64,000 bases of DNA, from assembly GCF_011927665.1 (NCBI RefSeq), contig NZ_JAATJA010000002.1, positions 992,001-1,056,000 of the forward strand, in the 5' to 3' direction. Below are positions 25,601 to 34,492 of the stretch, in pieces. The notes under the pieces are model-generated. The model was not told the origin of the DNA and made no database searches. It worked only from the letters and a program-made list of their open reading frames with translations. A program made the position numbers and the translations under genes. Each line of letters starts with the position of its first letter. The stretch's first letter is position 1. The DNA comes from Desulfobaculum xiamenense. Lineage in GTDB: Bacteria; Desulfobacterota; Desulfovibrionia; Desulfovibrionales; Desulfovibrionaceae.

Positions 25601-25620
25601 TCATCAGCCGTGGTGATGGC

Positions 25621-25667
25621 AAAAACGCAAGGGCCGGGCCTCCCGCGTGGGGAGGCCCGGCCCTTTT
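25621..25667 (-). terminator. Terminator after the amino-acid ABC operon
   Basis: A stem of about 14 bp (AAGGGCCGGGCCTCCC with its complement) and a short loop lie 22 bp past the glnQ stop. On the minus strand it is followed by GCGTTTTT. A TTTT on the other side makes it potentially bidirectional. Confidence 0.88.
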
Positions 25668-25688
25668 GATGCACAAGAAGGGGACGCG

Positions 25689-26429
25689 CTACAGAATCTG
25701 CTTCATGAACAGCTGGGCGCGTTCGTTGGTCGGCGACTGGAAGAAGTGTTCCGGCGTGCCGATTTCGAGGATGCGTCCTGCGTCCATGAACACGACGCGG
25801 TCGGCGACCTCGCGAGCGAAGCCCATTTCGTGGGTGACCACGACCATGGTCATGCCTTCGCGGGCGAGGGTGACCATGACGTCGAGCACTTCGCCGATCA
25901 TTTCGGGGTCGAGGGCTGAGGTCGGCTCGTCGAAGAGCATGATCTTCGGCTTCATGGCCAGCGCACGGGCGATAGCCACGCGCTGCTGCTGACCGCCGGA
26001 GAGCATGGCCGGATACACGCCCGCCTTGTTGGGGATGCCGACCTTGGTCAGCAGTTCCATGGCGGTCTGCTCGGCTTCGTGCTTGGGCACGCGCTTGAGA
26101 CGCATGGGGGCCATGGTGAGGTTTTCGAGCACGGTCTTATGGGGGAAGAGGTTGAAGCTCTGGAAGACCATGCCCAGTTCCTGACGGATGGCGTTGATGT
26201 TGTTGGAGCGGTCGTTCACGTCGAGTCCGTCAACGATGATGCTGCCACCGTCAATGGTTTCGAGGCGGTTCATGGAGCGCAGCAGCGTGGACTTGCCCGA
26301 TCCACTGGGGCCGATGATGACGACCTTCTCGCCGCGCGCCACGTCGAGGCTGACGTTGTCGAGGGCGCGCAGTGCGCCATAATTCTTGTGAACGCCCTGT
26401 ATGCGGATGATGGGATCAGTCGCGGTCAT
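25689..26429 (-). CDS. glnQ: Polar amino-acid ABC transporter ATP-binding protein
   Basis: The 246-residue ATPase has Walker [16 protein letters not shown], the Q-loop in [10 protein letters not shown], signature [15 protein letters not shown], Walker [15 protein letters not shown] and switch His in VVTHEMGFA, all intact. It belongs to the GlnQ/HisP group. Its start lies 14 bp inside the permease gene, so translation is coupled. It is the last gene of a three-gene operon (binding protein, permease, ATPase). Confidence 0.95.
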   Translation of the reverse strand: MTATDPIIRIQGVHKNYGALRALDNVSLDVARGEKVVIIGPSGSGKSTLLRSMNRLETIDGGSIIVDGLDVNDRSNNINAIRQELGMVFQSFNLFPHKTVLENLTMAPMRLKRVPKHEAEQTAMELLTKVGIPNKAGVYPAMLSGGQQQRVAIARALAMKPKIMLFDEPTSALDPEMIGEVLDVMVTLAREGMTMVVVTHEMGFAREVADRVVFMDAGRILEIGTPEHFFQSPTNERAQLFMKQIL

Positions 26430-27213
26430 AGTAGTGCAACCTCGCTTCCATGTGGCTTACGGCCTTGGACAGGACAAGCGTGATGACCAGATAGACCAGC
26501 GCGACCATCGTGTAGGCCTCGAAGTAGTAGAACGATTCGCTGGCGAATTCGCGGCCTCGGCGCAGCAGGTCCGCCACGGCGAGGATGGACACAAGCGAGG
26601 AGTCCTTGAGCAGAGCGATGAATTCGTTGCCCACCGGAGGCAGGATGGTGCGCCATGCCTGCGGCAGGATGACGAGGAACATGGTCTGGCGGCTGTCGAA
26701 ACCGAGCGAGCGGGCCGCTTCGGTCTGCCCCTTGTCGATGGCTTCGATGCCTGCGCGGAACACTTCGCCCATGTATGCGCCGTAGCAGATGCCCATGGCG
26801 ATGACCGCGGCGGCCAGCGGCGGCAGGTTGCTGAATATCTCCAGCCTGCCGAGGGCGTAGTAGATGTAGAACAGCTGCACCAGAAGTGGGATGCCGCGCA
26901 CCACCTCGACGTAGGTCGAGGCGATGAGGTTGAAAGCCCTGTTCTTGGAGAGGCGGCCCAGTCCGGTGATGAGTCCGAGCACCAGCGACAGCAGGATCGA
27001 CAGCACGGTGACCTCGAAGGTCACGAGCACGCCGTCCGGGATGAACTTCAGAATGCGCAGGTAGGGCTCGGGGCTGACGGAGCAGAGATAAACGATAATG
27101 GCGATGGCGCCGATGAAGGCGAGCCACCAGGCACTGAAAAGCCCGATGTCGCGCTTGCGGGGTATGGCCGCGCCGTCGCCAATGTCAATGGTGACATGCT
27201 TGCGATGAGACAT
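26416..27213 (-). CDS. Polar amino-acid ABC transporter permease
   Basis: The 265-residue membrane protein has about five membrane segments and the HisM/GlnP family loop ([21 protein letters not shown], later [24 protein letters not shown]). The EAARSLG-type loop contacts the ATPase. Only one permease gene is present, so it should work as a homodimer. An 8-bp stem-loop lies between it and the binding-protein gene. Confidence 0.95.
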   Translation of the reverse strand: MSHRKHVTIDIGDGAAIPRKRDIGLFSAWWLAFIGAIAIIVYLCSVSPEPYLRILKFIPDGVLVTFEVTVLSILLSLVLGLITGLGRLSKNRAFNLIASTYVEVVRGIPLLVQLFYIYYALGRLEIFSNLPPLAAAVIAMGICYGAYMGEVFRAGIEAIDKGQTEAARSLGFDSRQTMFLVILPQAWRTILPPVGNEFIALLKDSSLVSILAVADLLRRGREFASESFYYFEAYTMVALVYLVITLVLSKAVSHMEARLHYYDRD

Positions 27214-27240
27214 GATGGTGCCTTGCGAAATGTTGAAGCC

Positions 27241-27268
27241 GGCCGGAACCGCGTGGGCGATTCCGGCC
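27241..27268 (-). other. Stem-loop between binding-protein and permease genes
   Basis: Perfect 8-bp arms (GGCCGGAA and TTCCGGCC) enclose a 12-base loop. Such hairpins after a binding-protein gene commonly protect its mRNA and let it be made in excess over the membrane parts. Confidence 0.65.
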
Positions 27269-27293
27269 TTCTGTCATGATATGGGGCGGCCTG

Positions 27294-28034
27294 CTAGTTG
27301 GTGGGGAACCACTTCTTGAAGATGCGGTCGTATTCCCCGCTTTCGCGGACAGCCTTCAGCGAGGCGTTGAGGATCTCGATGACCTCACGGTTGCCCTTCT
27401 TCACGGCAAAGCCGAGGTACTCGGGCTTTTCCGGAACGATGAGGAAAGCGAGGGCAAGCTTGCCGGAGTAGTTGGGATTGGTCAGCGCGAAGTCGGCGGC
27501 CACGGCGTCGTCACAGATGACGGCATCGAGACGGCCATTGAACAGGTCCTCAATGGCGAGGCCCACTTCGTCATAGGACTTGGGCGTCGCGCCCTCGGCC
27601 TTCTTGGCGGTGAAGTAGCCGGAGGTGCCGATCTGCGCGCCCACGGTCTTGCCGGACAGGTCCGCGAAGGACTTGATGTCGGAACCGGCGCGGACCACCA
27701 CGCCCTGCTTCACCTCAAAATAGGGATCGGAGAAATCCATGGCGCGCTTGCGCTCCTCGGTGATGGACACCGAAGAGGCGATGACGTCGTACTTGCCCGC
27801 AGCCAGTCCGGCAAAGATGCCGTCCCACGCGGTGCTCTTGATGTCGGCCTCGAAGCCGCCAGCCTTGGCCATGGCGCGAACCACCTCGGGGCAGAAGCCG
27901 ACGACGTTCTTTTCGGCGTCCAGCATTTCCATGGGCGGCCACGTCGCGTCGGACGCGAAATGAATGGTTCTGGCCTGCGCGGCACCGGCCATGAGCGCAA
28001 CGGCGCACAGAGCCATGACGAATCTCTTCAACAT
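27294..28034 (-). CDS. Periplasmic amino-acid-binding protein
   Basis: The 246-residue product has a signal peptide (KRFVMALCAVALMAGAAQA) and a type II solute-binding fold of the polar amino-acid group: IHFASDATWPPMEML, VIASSVSITEERKRAMDFSDPY, and VGAQIGTSGYF. The pattern WPPME near the start and the Arg in ERKRAMDFS are typical ligand contacts, but the exact amino acid cannot be told. The ATG at 28034 has a GGAGG site; the 78 codons upstream do not look like a signal sequence. It heads the operon with the permease and ATPase. Confidence 0.94.
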   Translation of the reverse strand: MLKRFVMALCAVALMAGAAQARTIHFASDATWPPMEMLDAEKNVVGFCPEVVRAMAKAGGFEADIKSTAWDGIFAGLAAGKYDVIASSVSITEERKRAMDFSDPYFEVKQGVVVRAGSDIKSFADLSGKTVGAQIGTSGYFTAKKAEGATPKSYDEVGLAIEDLFNGRLDAVICDDAVAADFALTNPNYSGKLALAFLIVPEKPEYLGFAVKKGNREVIEILNASLKAVRESGEYDRIFKKWFPTN

Positions 28035-28273
28035 GCGAAACCTCCATTGTGCGGGGGCGGCGGCGGACACCGCGTTCCCCTGTGACGTGTGATTGGACAA
28101 TGCAGGGCGGGAGTGTTGCGACGCGACTTCCTGTTGTGTCCCTGCTGTAAACCGGAGGAATTCAACTACTATGCTTTGGTCCGGATTGACAAGTACCGGA
28201 AATGCGTGACGCGTTTTTTCGATGTTGAAGCGAAAAAAAGTTGCAAATGTGTCAAAGGCTGGCGGCAAATGCG
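28035..28273 (-). promoter_or_regulatory. Promoter region of the amino-acid ABC operon
   Basis: This AT-richer stretch (about 28130-28260) precedes the binding-protein gene and stands out from the surrounding composition. I see TTGTCA near 28190 on the minus strand but no good -10 at the right spacing, so the promoter is not resolved. Confidence 0.35.
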
Positions 28274-28499
28274 GCGCAGTGGCGAGGCGGATCGTTCATT
28301 GAGATATGCAAGCCGTAGGCTCCGCCGGCCAAGGGGCCGCTGGCCCCCTGGACCCCCTATATGCGATCTGCGTGGGTGCCCTTTGTGAACCGGTCGGCTT
28401 TGCGCGACAAAGCCCTAGTGGGGATTGTCAAGGGAGTCACTCCCTTGACCGGGTCCGGGGCAGCGCCCCGGTCGCCGAAGGCCATGCCCCGCGCAGCGG
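28274..28499 (+). repeat. Intergenic repeat element, copy B
   Basis: This copy has the same order of hairpins as the others, but the H2 stem reads CAAGGGAG-TCA-CTCCCTTG, a compensated variant. It lies 48 bp from the tatD stop codon. No separate terminator is visible there, so its hairpins may end tatD transcription. Confidence 0.9.
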
Positions 28500-28546
28500 A
28501 TGTGCGCGAGGCGAGGCGTGGCGTTGCAAAGCGTAATGTTGGCGGG

Positions 28547-29371
28547 CTAGTTGTCGAGTCCGAAGAAGCGGCGGGCGTTGTCGCCGCAGGCGGTCCACAG
28601 TTCTGCGGGGTCCATGCCACGCAGTTTGGCGACCTTGACGGCGGTGAAGCCGATGAAGGCGGGTTCGTTGCGCTTGCCGCGCCACGGTTCGGGGGCGAGA
28701 TAGGGGCAGTCGGTCTCCAGCACGAGACGATCAAGGGGAATCTGTGCCACGGCGTCCTGCACGGCCTCGTTGCGGGCGTAGGTCACAGGACCGGGGATGG
28801 AAAGATGCCAGCCGTGGGAGAGGAGTTCGTGGGCAAAGGCGATGTCGCTCCCGAAGCAGTGCCACAGGAGCGGGCGGTCGTGGAAGCCCTCGTCGAGAAG
28901 GATGCGCACGGCGTCCTCGTGGGAGTCGCGGGAATGGATGACCACCGGGCGGTCCAGTTCGCGGGCCATGGCCAGCTGCGCGCGAAACGCTGCGTCCTGC
29001 ACGTCTCGCGGGGAGTATTCGTAGTGGTAGTCGAGCCCGATTTCGCCGACGGCACGGACGCGCGGATCGGCGGCGATGGCTTCACGCATGGCGTTGAGGC
29101 GTGCGGGGGTGAGATCCTTGGCGTCCTGCGGGTGAACACCGAGGATGAAGAACACTTCGGGATGCGCGGCAAACAGAGGCTGTCCGTCGCGGTAGTCCTC
29201 GGGGCCGAGAAACACGTGGCCGATGCGGCTCACGCCGCAGGCATGGGCGCGGGCGATGACGGTCTCGATGTCCTCGGCGAAATCCTCGTGGTCGAGATGG
29301 GCGTGCGTCTCCACGCCACCTGCGGGCAGCCCCAGCGATTCGGGCAGCGCCCGTTCCTTCTTCTTGGCCAT
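28547..29371 (-). CDS. TatD-family metal-dependent hydrolase
   Basis: The 274-residue TIM-barrel protein has all TatD metal ligands in order: HAHLDHEDF near residue 20, EIGLDYHY, HSRDSHEDA, WHCFGSD and ETDCPYL. TatD enzymes are 3'-5' exonucleases/deoxyribonucleases linked to DNA repair. The ATG at 29371 has a GGAGGAATG context; ten more codons upstream are in frame but unlikely. It follows the NAPRTase region on the same strand with a gap of about 165 bp. Confidence 0.93.
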   Translation of the reverse strand: MAKKKERALPESLGLPAGGVETHAHLDHEDFAEDIETVIARAHACGVSRIGHVFLGPEDYRDGQPLFAAHPEVFFILGVHPQDAKDLTPARLNAMREAIAADPRVRAVGEIGLDYHYEYSPRDVQDAAFRAQLAMARELDRPVVIHSRDSHEDAVRILLDEGFHDRPLLWHCFGSDIAFAHELLSHGWHLSIPGPVTYARNEAVQDAVAQIPLDRLVLETDCPYLAPEPWRGKRNEPAFIGFTAVKVAKLRGMDPAELWTACGDNARRFFGLDN

Positions 29372-29452
29372 GAAATCATTCCTCCGCGCGCGTCGTACCA
29401 TCGGGGGGCGCGCAAGACAATCCCGGACTCTGAACGGCCCGTCATGATGAGG

Positions 29453-29521
29453 TCAGGCGGATTCGGCGACTGTGGCGTGGGTGCGCGCCGTGATGTCGAC
29501 GATGACGAGTGCCCTGTTCAT
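29453..29521 (-). pseudogene. Possible nicotinamidase start (22-codon stump)
   Basis: Sixteen bases after the NAPRTase stop, an AGAAGGTG site precedes an ATG encoding MNRALVIVDIT, which looks like the first strand of isochorismatase/nicotinamidase proteins (xxALVIVDMQNDF). The frame stops after 22 codons, and I find no continuation in the other two frames before tatD. It may be a remnant of a pncA gene that would suit the neighbouring NAPRTase. The match is only about 10 residues, so chance is possible. Confidence 0.3.
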
Positions 29522-29537
29522 GACGGCACCTTCTGCC

Positions 29538-30638
29538 CTAGAGCACGCGCCTGAGCCGGGGATTCGGATGCAGGCCGCGGCCCGCCTTCGCAATGTCCCG
29601 GCCTTCGATGCGAACGATATCCGCCGTGGCGAAGCGCGCCGGGAACAGGCTCCCGATGCCGATGGATTCGAACAGGCGGCCGTATCGCGCCTCGCCTTCC
29701 TTGAAGGCGGCGATCTTTTCGAGGTCGCCGAAGCCGCTGGACAGGACGATGTTCACGTCATTGTGCCCTGCGGCGTCGAGCTGTTCGCGGACGTTGCGGA
29801 CGAGCTCCACGGTGACGCCGTTGCCGGTCCAGTGGGTGCGTCCGTCGAAGGGCGTTCCGCCCTGACCGAGGTTTTCGCCGGCGGTGTCGAGGCGCACGCC
29901 CCATAGGCGGCTTCCAAGGGCCTCGGCGGTGGCGATGGAATCGGTCACTTCGCGGTTGAAGGTGTCCACCAGCGCGATGCGGGCGATGGACGGGTCCATG
30001 TGGCGATCGAAGGCCAGCGTAGCTTCGGCGGTGGCGCGCTCCATGCCCACGCGGTGGGCGAAGGTGAGCACAAGGGCGTGCGGAATGGTGCCCACGCCGC
30101 CGGACAGGCCGGAGGCCGTCGCGCCAGCGTCGGTGGCGCAGGAGTCGAAGCCGCCGCGAATGGCGGCGCGGGTGATCTCCTCGTCGTAGGTCCAGTGCCA
30201 GTGGCGGGACCCGAAGTACATGAGCTGCTTGTCGGGCAGCATCTCGCGGATGGCGGCGGCGCGGCGTTCCACGGCCGAAGGGTCCGGGAGCGGATCGCCG
30301 TTGCGCTCCGAGGTAGCCGAGGCGATGACGCCGAGATAGAGGGTCTCAAGCTCGATGAAGTCTTGAATTGGGCCTTCGATGAGCATGAGCGTTTCGAGAG
30401 GGGCGTATTCGGCCCCTTCGGGCAGGGCATGCACGGTGAGGTTGCGCCCACCGTTTCCGGCGAAGCTGCCGATGATGCCGACGGCCTCGTCGATGCCGTG
30501 GATGCGGCCCGGACCCTGCCGGAGGAAAATTTGCATGGTGACGCGGGGATTGAGGTCCTCGCGTTCGAGAATGTGGCGCGAACGCAGAAAGTAGGCGTCC
30601 GTATAGGGGCGGTGGCTCTCGGGCAGCCTGTAGCGCAT
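29538..30638 (-). CDS. Nicotinate phosphoribosyltransferase-like protein
   Basis: The 366-residue product fits the NAPRTase fold: YTDAYFLRSRHILE at the start, SRHWHWTYDEEI with the likely phosphorylated-loop region, AGATASGLSGGVGTIPHALVL, and a C-terminal IVLSSGFGDLEKIAAF ribose-phosphate site. It should convert nicotinate plus PRPP to nicotinate mononucleotide in NAD salvage. It is shorter than PncB of E. coli (400 residues) and closer to archaeal-type members. Close relatives can be quinolinate or nicotinamide enzymes, so substrate is moderately certain. Confidence 0.85.
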   Translation of the reverse strand: MRYRLPESHRPYTDAYFLRSRHILEREDLNPRVTMQIFLRQGPGRIHGIDEAVGIIGSFAGNGGRNLTVHALPEGAEYAPLETLMLIEGPIQDFIELETLYLGVIASATSERNGDPLPDPSAVERRAAAIREMLPDKQLMYFGSRHWHWTYDEEITRAAIRGGFDSCATDAGATASGLSGGVGTIPHALVLTFAHRVGMERATAEATLAFDRHMDPSIARIALVDTFNREVTDSIATAEALGSRLWGVRLDTAGENLGQGGTPFDGRTHWTGNGVTVELVRNVREQLDAAGHNDVNIVLSSGFGDLEKIAAFKEGEARYGRLFESIGIGSLFPARFATADIVRIEGRDIAKAGRGLHPNPRLRRVL

Positions 30639-30778
30639 TGTCGTGTCCTTGTCGTCTGTTCAGGCCATGCGGTGCGGATCGGCCCGCCTCGCGTCCTATG
30701 ATGGATATAACCGTTCATACGCCGATGCGGAAAGCATTGGCGGAAAAAAACGGTGAACTGTCGCTTTTGGGGAGATGG

Positions 30779-31783
30779 TCAGCTGGAGAGCTGCTGCCAG
30801 AGGGCGGCGGCGCTTCGGCGTTGGGTTTCTATGCCGTAGTGGTGGGCTGTGTCCAGCGCGGCGGCGAGACAATTCGTAACGCGGGGATCATGCGAGGCCA
30901 CGGCGGTAACGGCGGTTTCGAGGGCGTTGACGGCCGCCATGACGTCGGCGTCGGCCACCCAGAGGCCGTTTCCAGTCCACGGCGTGGGGCGCAGGGGGAA
31001 CCATGGCTCAGCCGCGCCGGGGAACGTGGCGGCGTTTCGCATGTAGTCGAATCCGCCAAGTCCGGCAAAGCCGACGCAGAGCGCGCCGCAGGCCATGGCT
31101 TCCAGCGGCGGCAGCGGGCAGCCCTCGGGATAGCCGGTGACGAGGAAGACGTGGCTTTCGCGAAGGGTGCGGGCCACGCCTTCGGGCGGAAGGCCGTCGA
31201 TGGCGACCCATTCCACGGGCGGCATGGCACGGCGGGCGGCTCTGGCTTCGAATCCGGCCCTGATCTGCGCGGCCAGCGCCTTGTTCTTGCGCGGCATAAA
31301 GGCGATGCGCACGGGCGAGTCCGGCCGCTCAGTCGGTGGCGTGAAGAGCGAGAGGTCGATGCCGGGGCGCAGGACCGGGGCTTCCACGCCGATGGTTTCG
31401 CGCATGAACCACGCCACGGGATCGGAGACGGCGATGAAGGAGACCGGGAGCCGGTCCCACGTGACGCCTTCGGGCAGGGCTGAGAAGAGATACGCCCAGT
31501 TCTGCACATAGACGACGCAACGCGCCCCGGCGGAAAGGCCGGGGGCGAGACCATTGACCCAGCCCTCGGGTACGAGCCAGATGTCGTCCGGCGCAAGGTG
31601 CAGATCGGCCCATGGCGTGACGGGGACCGCAGCCGAGAGCGCGGGTGCCCAGTACGCGGCCTCGCGCGGGACGAGACGGACCGGGAAGCCTTCGGCGTGC
31701 AGATGTGCGGCCACCTGATGCAGCACGGCGAGCCCGCCGGTGGGCTTGCGCAACGGCGGCAGAAAGATGTGGGTGACGCTCAT
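30779..31783 (-). CDS. Glycosyltransferase, family 1 (GT-B fold)
   Basis: The 334-residue product starts VTHIFLPPLRKPTGGLAVLHQ and has the C-terminal donor-binding pattern of GT4-type enzymes (VFLVTGYPEGCPLPPLEAMACGALCVGF). The E-x7-E motif is partly present (EGCPLPPLE). Donor and acceptor are unknown. The start at 31783 overlaps the end of the membrane-protein gene by 4 bp (ATGA), so they are coupled. The long open frame above 31783 is not coding. Confidence 0.85.
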   Translation of the reverse strand: MSVTHIFLPPLRKPTGGLAVLHQVAAHLHAEGFPVRLVPREAAYWAPALSAAVPVTPWADLHLAPDDIWLVPEGWVNGLAPGLSAGARCVVYVQNWAYLFSALPEGVTWDRLPVSFIAVSDPVAWFMRETIGVEAPVLRPGIDLSLFTPPTERPDSPVRIAFMPRKNKALAAQIRAGFEARAARRAMPPVEWVAIDGLPPEGVARTLRESHVFLVTGYPEGCPLPPLEAMACGALCVGFAGLGGFDYMRNAATFPGAAEPWFPLRPTPWTGNGLWVADADVMAAVNALETAVTAVASHDPRVTNCLAAALDTAHHYGIETQRRSAAALWQQLSS

Positions 31784-32325
31784 GCCTCGGCCTCGGTTTC
31801 GTTTGTGGAGCCGGAAGCCATGGCCGGGGCGAACCGCCGGTTCAGGACCATGCGCATAATCGCCAGCGTGGCGAAGGGGAGCACGAGGGCCAGCATATGG
31901 CTGTCGCGAAACAGGAAGGCCCAGTTCAGCGCCACGAATTCGGTAAGGAGCAGCCGCAGGGCGCGCCGCTGGCTGCACGTGTCGGCATGCTTGGAACGCA
32001 GAAGTAGAAGGAAATCCGCCACGCCCACGGCAACGACCCATGCGAGAATGCCTGCCGCTTGCAGGCGGGCATACAGCCCGAGCATGGGGAACCATTGCAC
32101 GGCATAGGCGGCCGCTCCGCTGGCGAGATAGAGGTTCACGCCAAGAAGTAGCCTGTCCACGGGCAGACGGAGTCCGAGGCATGCCGCGGTGACGGACACA
32201 GCGGCAAGGCCGCCCCATTCGAAGGCGAGCTGCCAATCCGTTCCGCCCGCTCCTGCACTGAATATGTGGAACAGGAAGGCCATGAACGGCAGAAGTTGCA
32301 TTGATGCGGAGATGTTGCGGCGCAT
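31780..32325 (-). CDS. Small integral membrane protein of unknown function
   Basis: The 181-residue product has about five hydrophobic helices (for example LLPFMAFLFHIFSAGAG, AAVSVTAACLGLRLP, AWVVAVGVADFLLLL, MLALVLPFATLAIMR). No family is recognised. The start at 32325 is the best compromise; no strong ribosome site is visible, and a start at 32301 is also possible. It overlaps the glycosyltransferase by 4 bp, so it may flip or modify a lipid-linked sugar (speculation). Confidence 0.65.
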   Translation of the reverse strand: MRRNISASMQLLPFMAFLFHIFSAGAGGTDWQLAFEWGGLAAVSVTAACLGLRLPVDRLLLGVNLYLASGAAAYAVQWFPMLGLYARLQAAGILAWVVAVGVADFLLLLRSKHADTCSQRRALRLLLTEFVALNWAFLFRDSHMLALVLPFATLAIMRMVLNRRFAPAMASGSTNETEAEA

Positions 32326-32914
32326 GGCAGGGACATACCCTGTCACGCGCTGCGGCGCAACATGCGCGGCGGTGGCGGGTGGCGAGTCGAGGGGGGGCAT
32401 TCGGATGGCAATTCGCATCGCAGGGCGTGGAACGGGCCGTCGTTTTGCTCCGGCGGTCCACCGTTGGTCGCAGGGGCGTGCCCCGCGCGCAATCGTCGAA
32501 ACGTGGTTGAATGACATGCAACTGGCGGGAACGGATTCATCTTGCGCATCGTTCTCATGTCGGATGATGCGTCGATACCGTATGAATCGGCATGTCGATG
32601 ACGCGTCATGCGTGATCGGCCTATCGGACGAAGCCGCATTGCGTCGCCTTATGACGCAATGAACCGTAGTTGCGCAAACAATGCCCGCCAGGCAAGGAAT
32701 TCCGGCCTTGACGCAGTGCGTTTGGGGTGCCAAGAGACCTGTGCCCCTCGCGCATGCGTGGGGAATGTGTGTGCCATGTTGCCAGCGGTCTTATCGTGCG
32801 GACGAAATTTTCCCATCCGCATCGCCGTTCCTTCGCGAGCGGTCCGCTTCCTCGCGCTTGCCTCGAAACGCGCAGGATCGAGCCGCGCCTCACCTTACCA
32901 ACCCACTCGGAACA
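32326..32914. promoter_or_regulatory. 589-bp divergent region before the aromatic amino-acid permease
   Basis: No gene is convincing here. It contains a 12-bp palindrome ATGACGCGTCAT (32598-32609) and a 9-bp inverted repeat CATTGCGTC-N7-GACGCAATG (32637-32661), both built on TGACGC. A 63-codon frame at 32727-32918 overlaps the permease start but has no family likeness. The palindromes are candidate operators for the permease or the membrane-protein operon. Confidence 0.5.
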
Positions 32915-34099
32915 ATGAATACGTCAGCATCAAGAGAAATCGGAGCCGCATGCATTGTGGCGGGGACAGCCATCGGCGCGGGCATGCTTGGCCTGCCGAT
33001 GGTCATCGGCGAAATGGGGTTTGCGACGGGAGCGCTTCTGCTTCTGCTGGTCTGGGGACTTGCCGTGTATTCCGCGCTCTTGCTCCTTGAGGTCAACCTC
33101 AGGATCGGCGCAGGAGAAAATTTCAACAACATGGCCAGAAAGGTCCTTGGGCGCGGCGGTCAGATCGTGGCCACGGGCAGCATGGTCTTTCTGCATTATG
33201 CGCTGCTGGTCGCGTATCTCACCGGCGCTGGCGAGCTTGCCACGCGCGTGGTCAGCAGCGTTGGTCTCGATATCGCCGCTCAGAATGGCACGCTGTATTT
33301 CGCGGTGCTTGGCGGACTGGTCGTCGTTCTCGGAACCGGCATGATCGTTCGCGTGAACCAGCTCCTGTTCTTCGTGATGGTCGGAGCCATGGTCGCGGCG
33401 CTGGCGAGTCTCGTGCCCGGCGTGCAGACCGCCAATCTCGCTGGAGCCAGCGTTTCCGGCGGCATCAGCTGGAGCCTGATTCTGGCTGCACTGCCCGTGC
33501 TGTTCACCTCTTTTGGCTTCCACGCCAGCATTCCCAGCATTGTCCGCTATCTGGACGCACCCGCAGCGCGGTTGCGCAAGGTGGCGGTGTTCGGGAGCGT
33601 GCTGCCTTTCATCTGTTACCTGCTGTGGGTCATGGCGTCCCTCGGGCGGACATCGGCTGGCGAATTGAGCAGCATGGGCGGCAGTGTCGAGATGCTCGTG
33701 AATACGCTGGCTGGTGGGTCCGCGTGGCTTGGCACGGTGCTTTCCACCTTCGCCGCGCTGGCCCTTCTGACCTCGTTTCTCGGCGTGTCTCTCGCCCTGT
33801 TCGATCTGCTGGCCGAGGTCTTCGGATTGGGCAACTCTCGGCTCCATCGCTTCTTCACCATGCTGCTGGTCTTCGCGCCGCCGCTCGGTGCCGCTCTGGT
33901 CTGTCCCGGACGCTTCATTCAGGCACTGGCGCACGCTGGCGCAGCGCTGGCCATCCTCGCCATCTTCCTGCCCTGCGCCATGGCGTGGAAGCTCAGGCGC
34001 GACGGAAAGCCGCAGACCTATCAGGTCTTCGGCGGAACGCCCGCTCTCGTCCTCGCCTCGCTGATTGGACTGCTCATCGTGACGGCCAGCTACATCTAG
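32915..34099 (+). CDS. Aromatic amino-acid permease (TyrP/Mtr family)
   Basis: The 394-residue product has eleven or so membrane helices and the hydroxy/aromatic amino-acid permease signature at the start (GAACIVAGTAIGAGMLGLP). ITSFGFHASIPSI-like text appears as VLFTSFGFHASIPSIVRYL, typical of TyrP and Mtr. It imports tyrosine or tryptophan with protons. The ATG at 32915 is chosen from the family's start; the ribosome site is weak, and the frame above is longer but hydrophilic. Confidence 0.9.
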   Translation: MNTSASREIGAACIVAGTAIGAGMLGLPMVIGEMGFATGALLLLLVWGLAVYSALLLLEVNLRIGAGENFNNMARKVLGRGGQIVATGSMVFLHYALLVAYLTGAGELATRVVSSVGLDIAAQNGTLYFAVLGGLVVVLGTGMIVRVNQLLFFVMVGAMVAALASLVPGVQTANLAGASVSGGISWSLILAALPVLFTSFGFHASIPSIVRYLDAPAARLRKVAVFGSVLPFICYLLWVMASLGRTSAGELSSMGGSVEMLVNTLAGGSAWLGTVLSTFAALALLTSFLGVSLALFDLLAEVFGLGNSRLHRFFTMLLVFAPPLGAALVCPGRFIQALAHAGAALAILAIFLPCAMAWKLRRDGKPQTYQVFGGTPALVLASLIGLLIVTASYI

Positions 34100-34123
34100 C
34101 CAACCGCATAGCGATTCTTCACG

Positions 34124-34159
34124 GCCCGCTCCCGCCATATCGGCAGGGGCGGGCTTTTT
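34124..34159 (+). terminator. Terminator after the aromatic permease gene
   Basis: GCCCGCTCC pairs with GGGGCGGGC across a 13-base loop, followed by five Ts, 24 bp after the stop codon. Confidence 0.85.
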
Positions 34160-34208
34160 CGTGCGCTGTCGCTGGTGAAACGGCAGGACATGGCGATGAG
34201 GCGGAAAC

Positions 34209-34466
34209 CGCTGCGCGGGGCATGGCCTTCGGCGACCGGCGGGACAAAAGGATGCCTTCGGCGACCGGGGCGCTGCCCCGGACCCGGTCAAGGGCCGTGG
34301 GCCCTTGACAATCCCAACTAGGGCTTTGTCGTGCAAAGCCGACCGGCTTGCCAAGGGCACCCACGGATATCGCATATTGGGGGTCCAGGGGGCCAGCGGC
34401 CCCTTGGCTGGCGGAGCCTACGTCTTGCATGTGGTGGTGAACGATACGCCTCGGCCACAGCGACGA
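34209..34466 (-). repeat. Intergenic repeat element, copy C (internal duplication)
   Basis: First of three tandem copies, inverted relative to copies A and B. Near its left end a segment with GCCTTCGGCGACCG occurs twice about 30 bp apart, separated by GGGACAAAAG, so this copy is longer (258 bp). Its H2 hairpin is CAAGGGCC with its exact complement around GTG. Confidence 0.9.
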
Positions 34467-34492
34467 AACGACGCGGCGAAACCGCGATACGT

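Noticed and set aside
32727-32918. A 63-codon frame overlapping the permease start
   Set aside because: No ribosome site, no family likeness, and it lies in the regulatory stretch with palindromes. The ATGA overlap with the permease start is probably chance.
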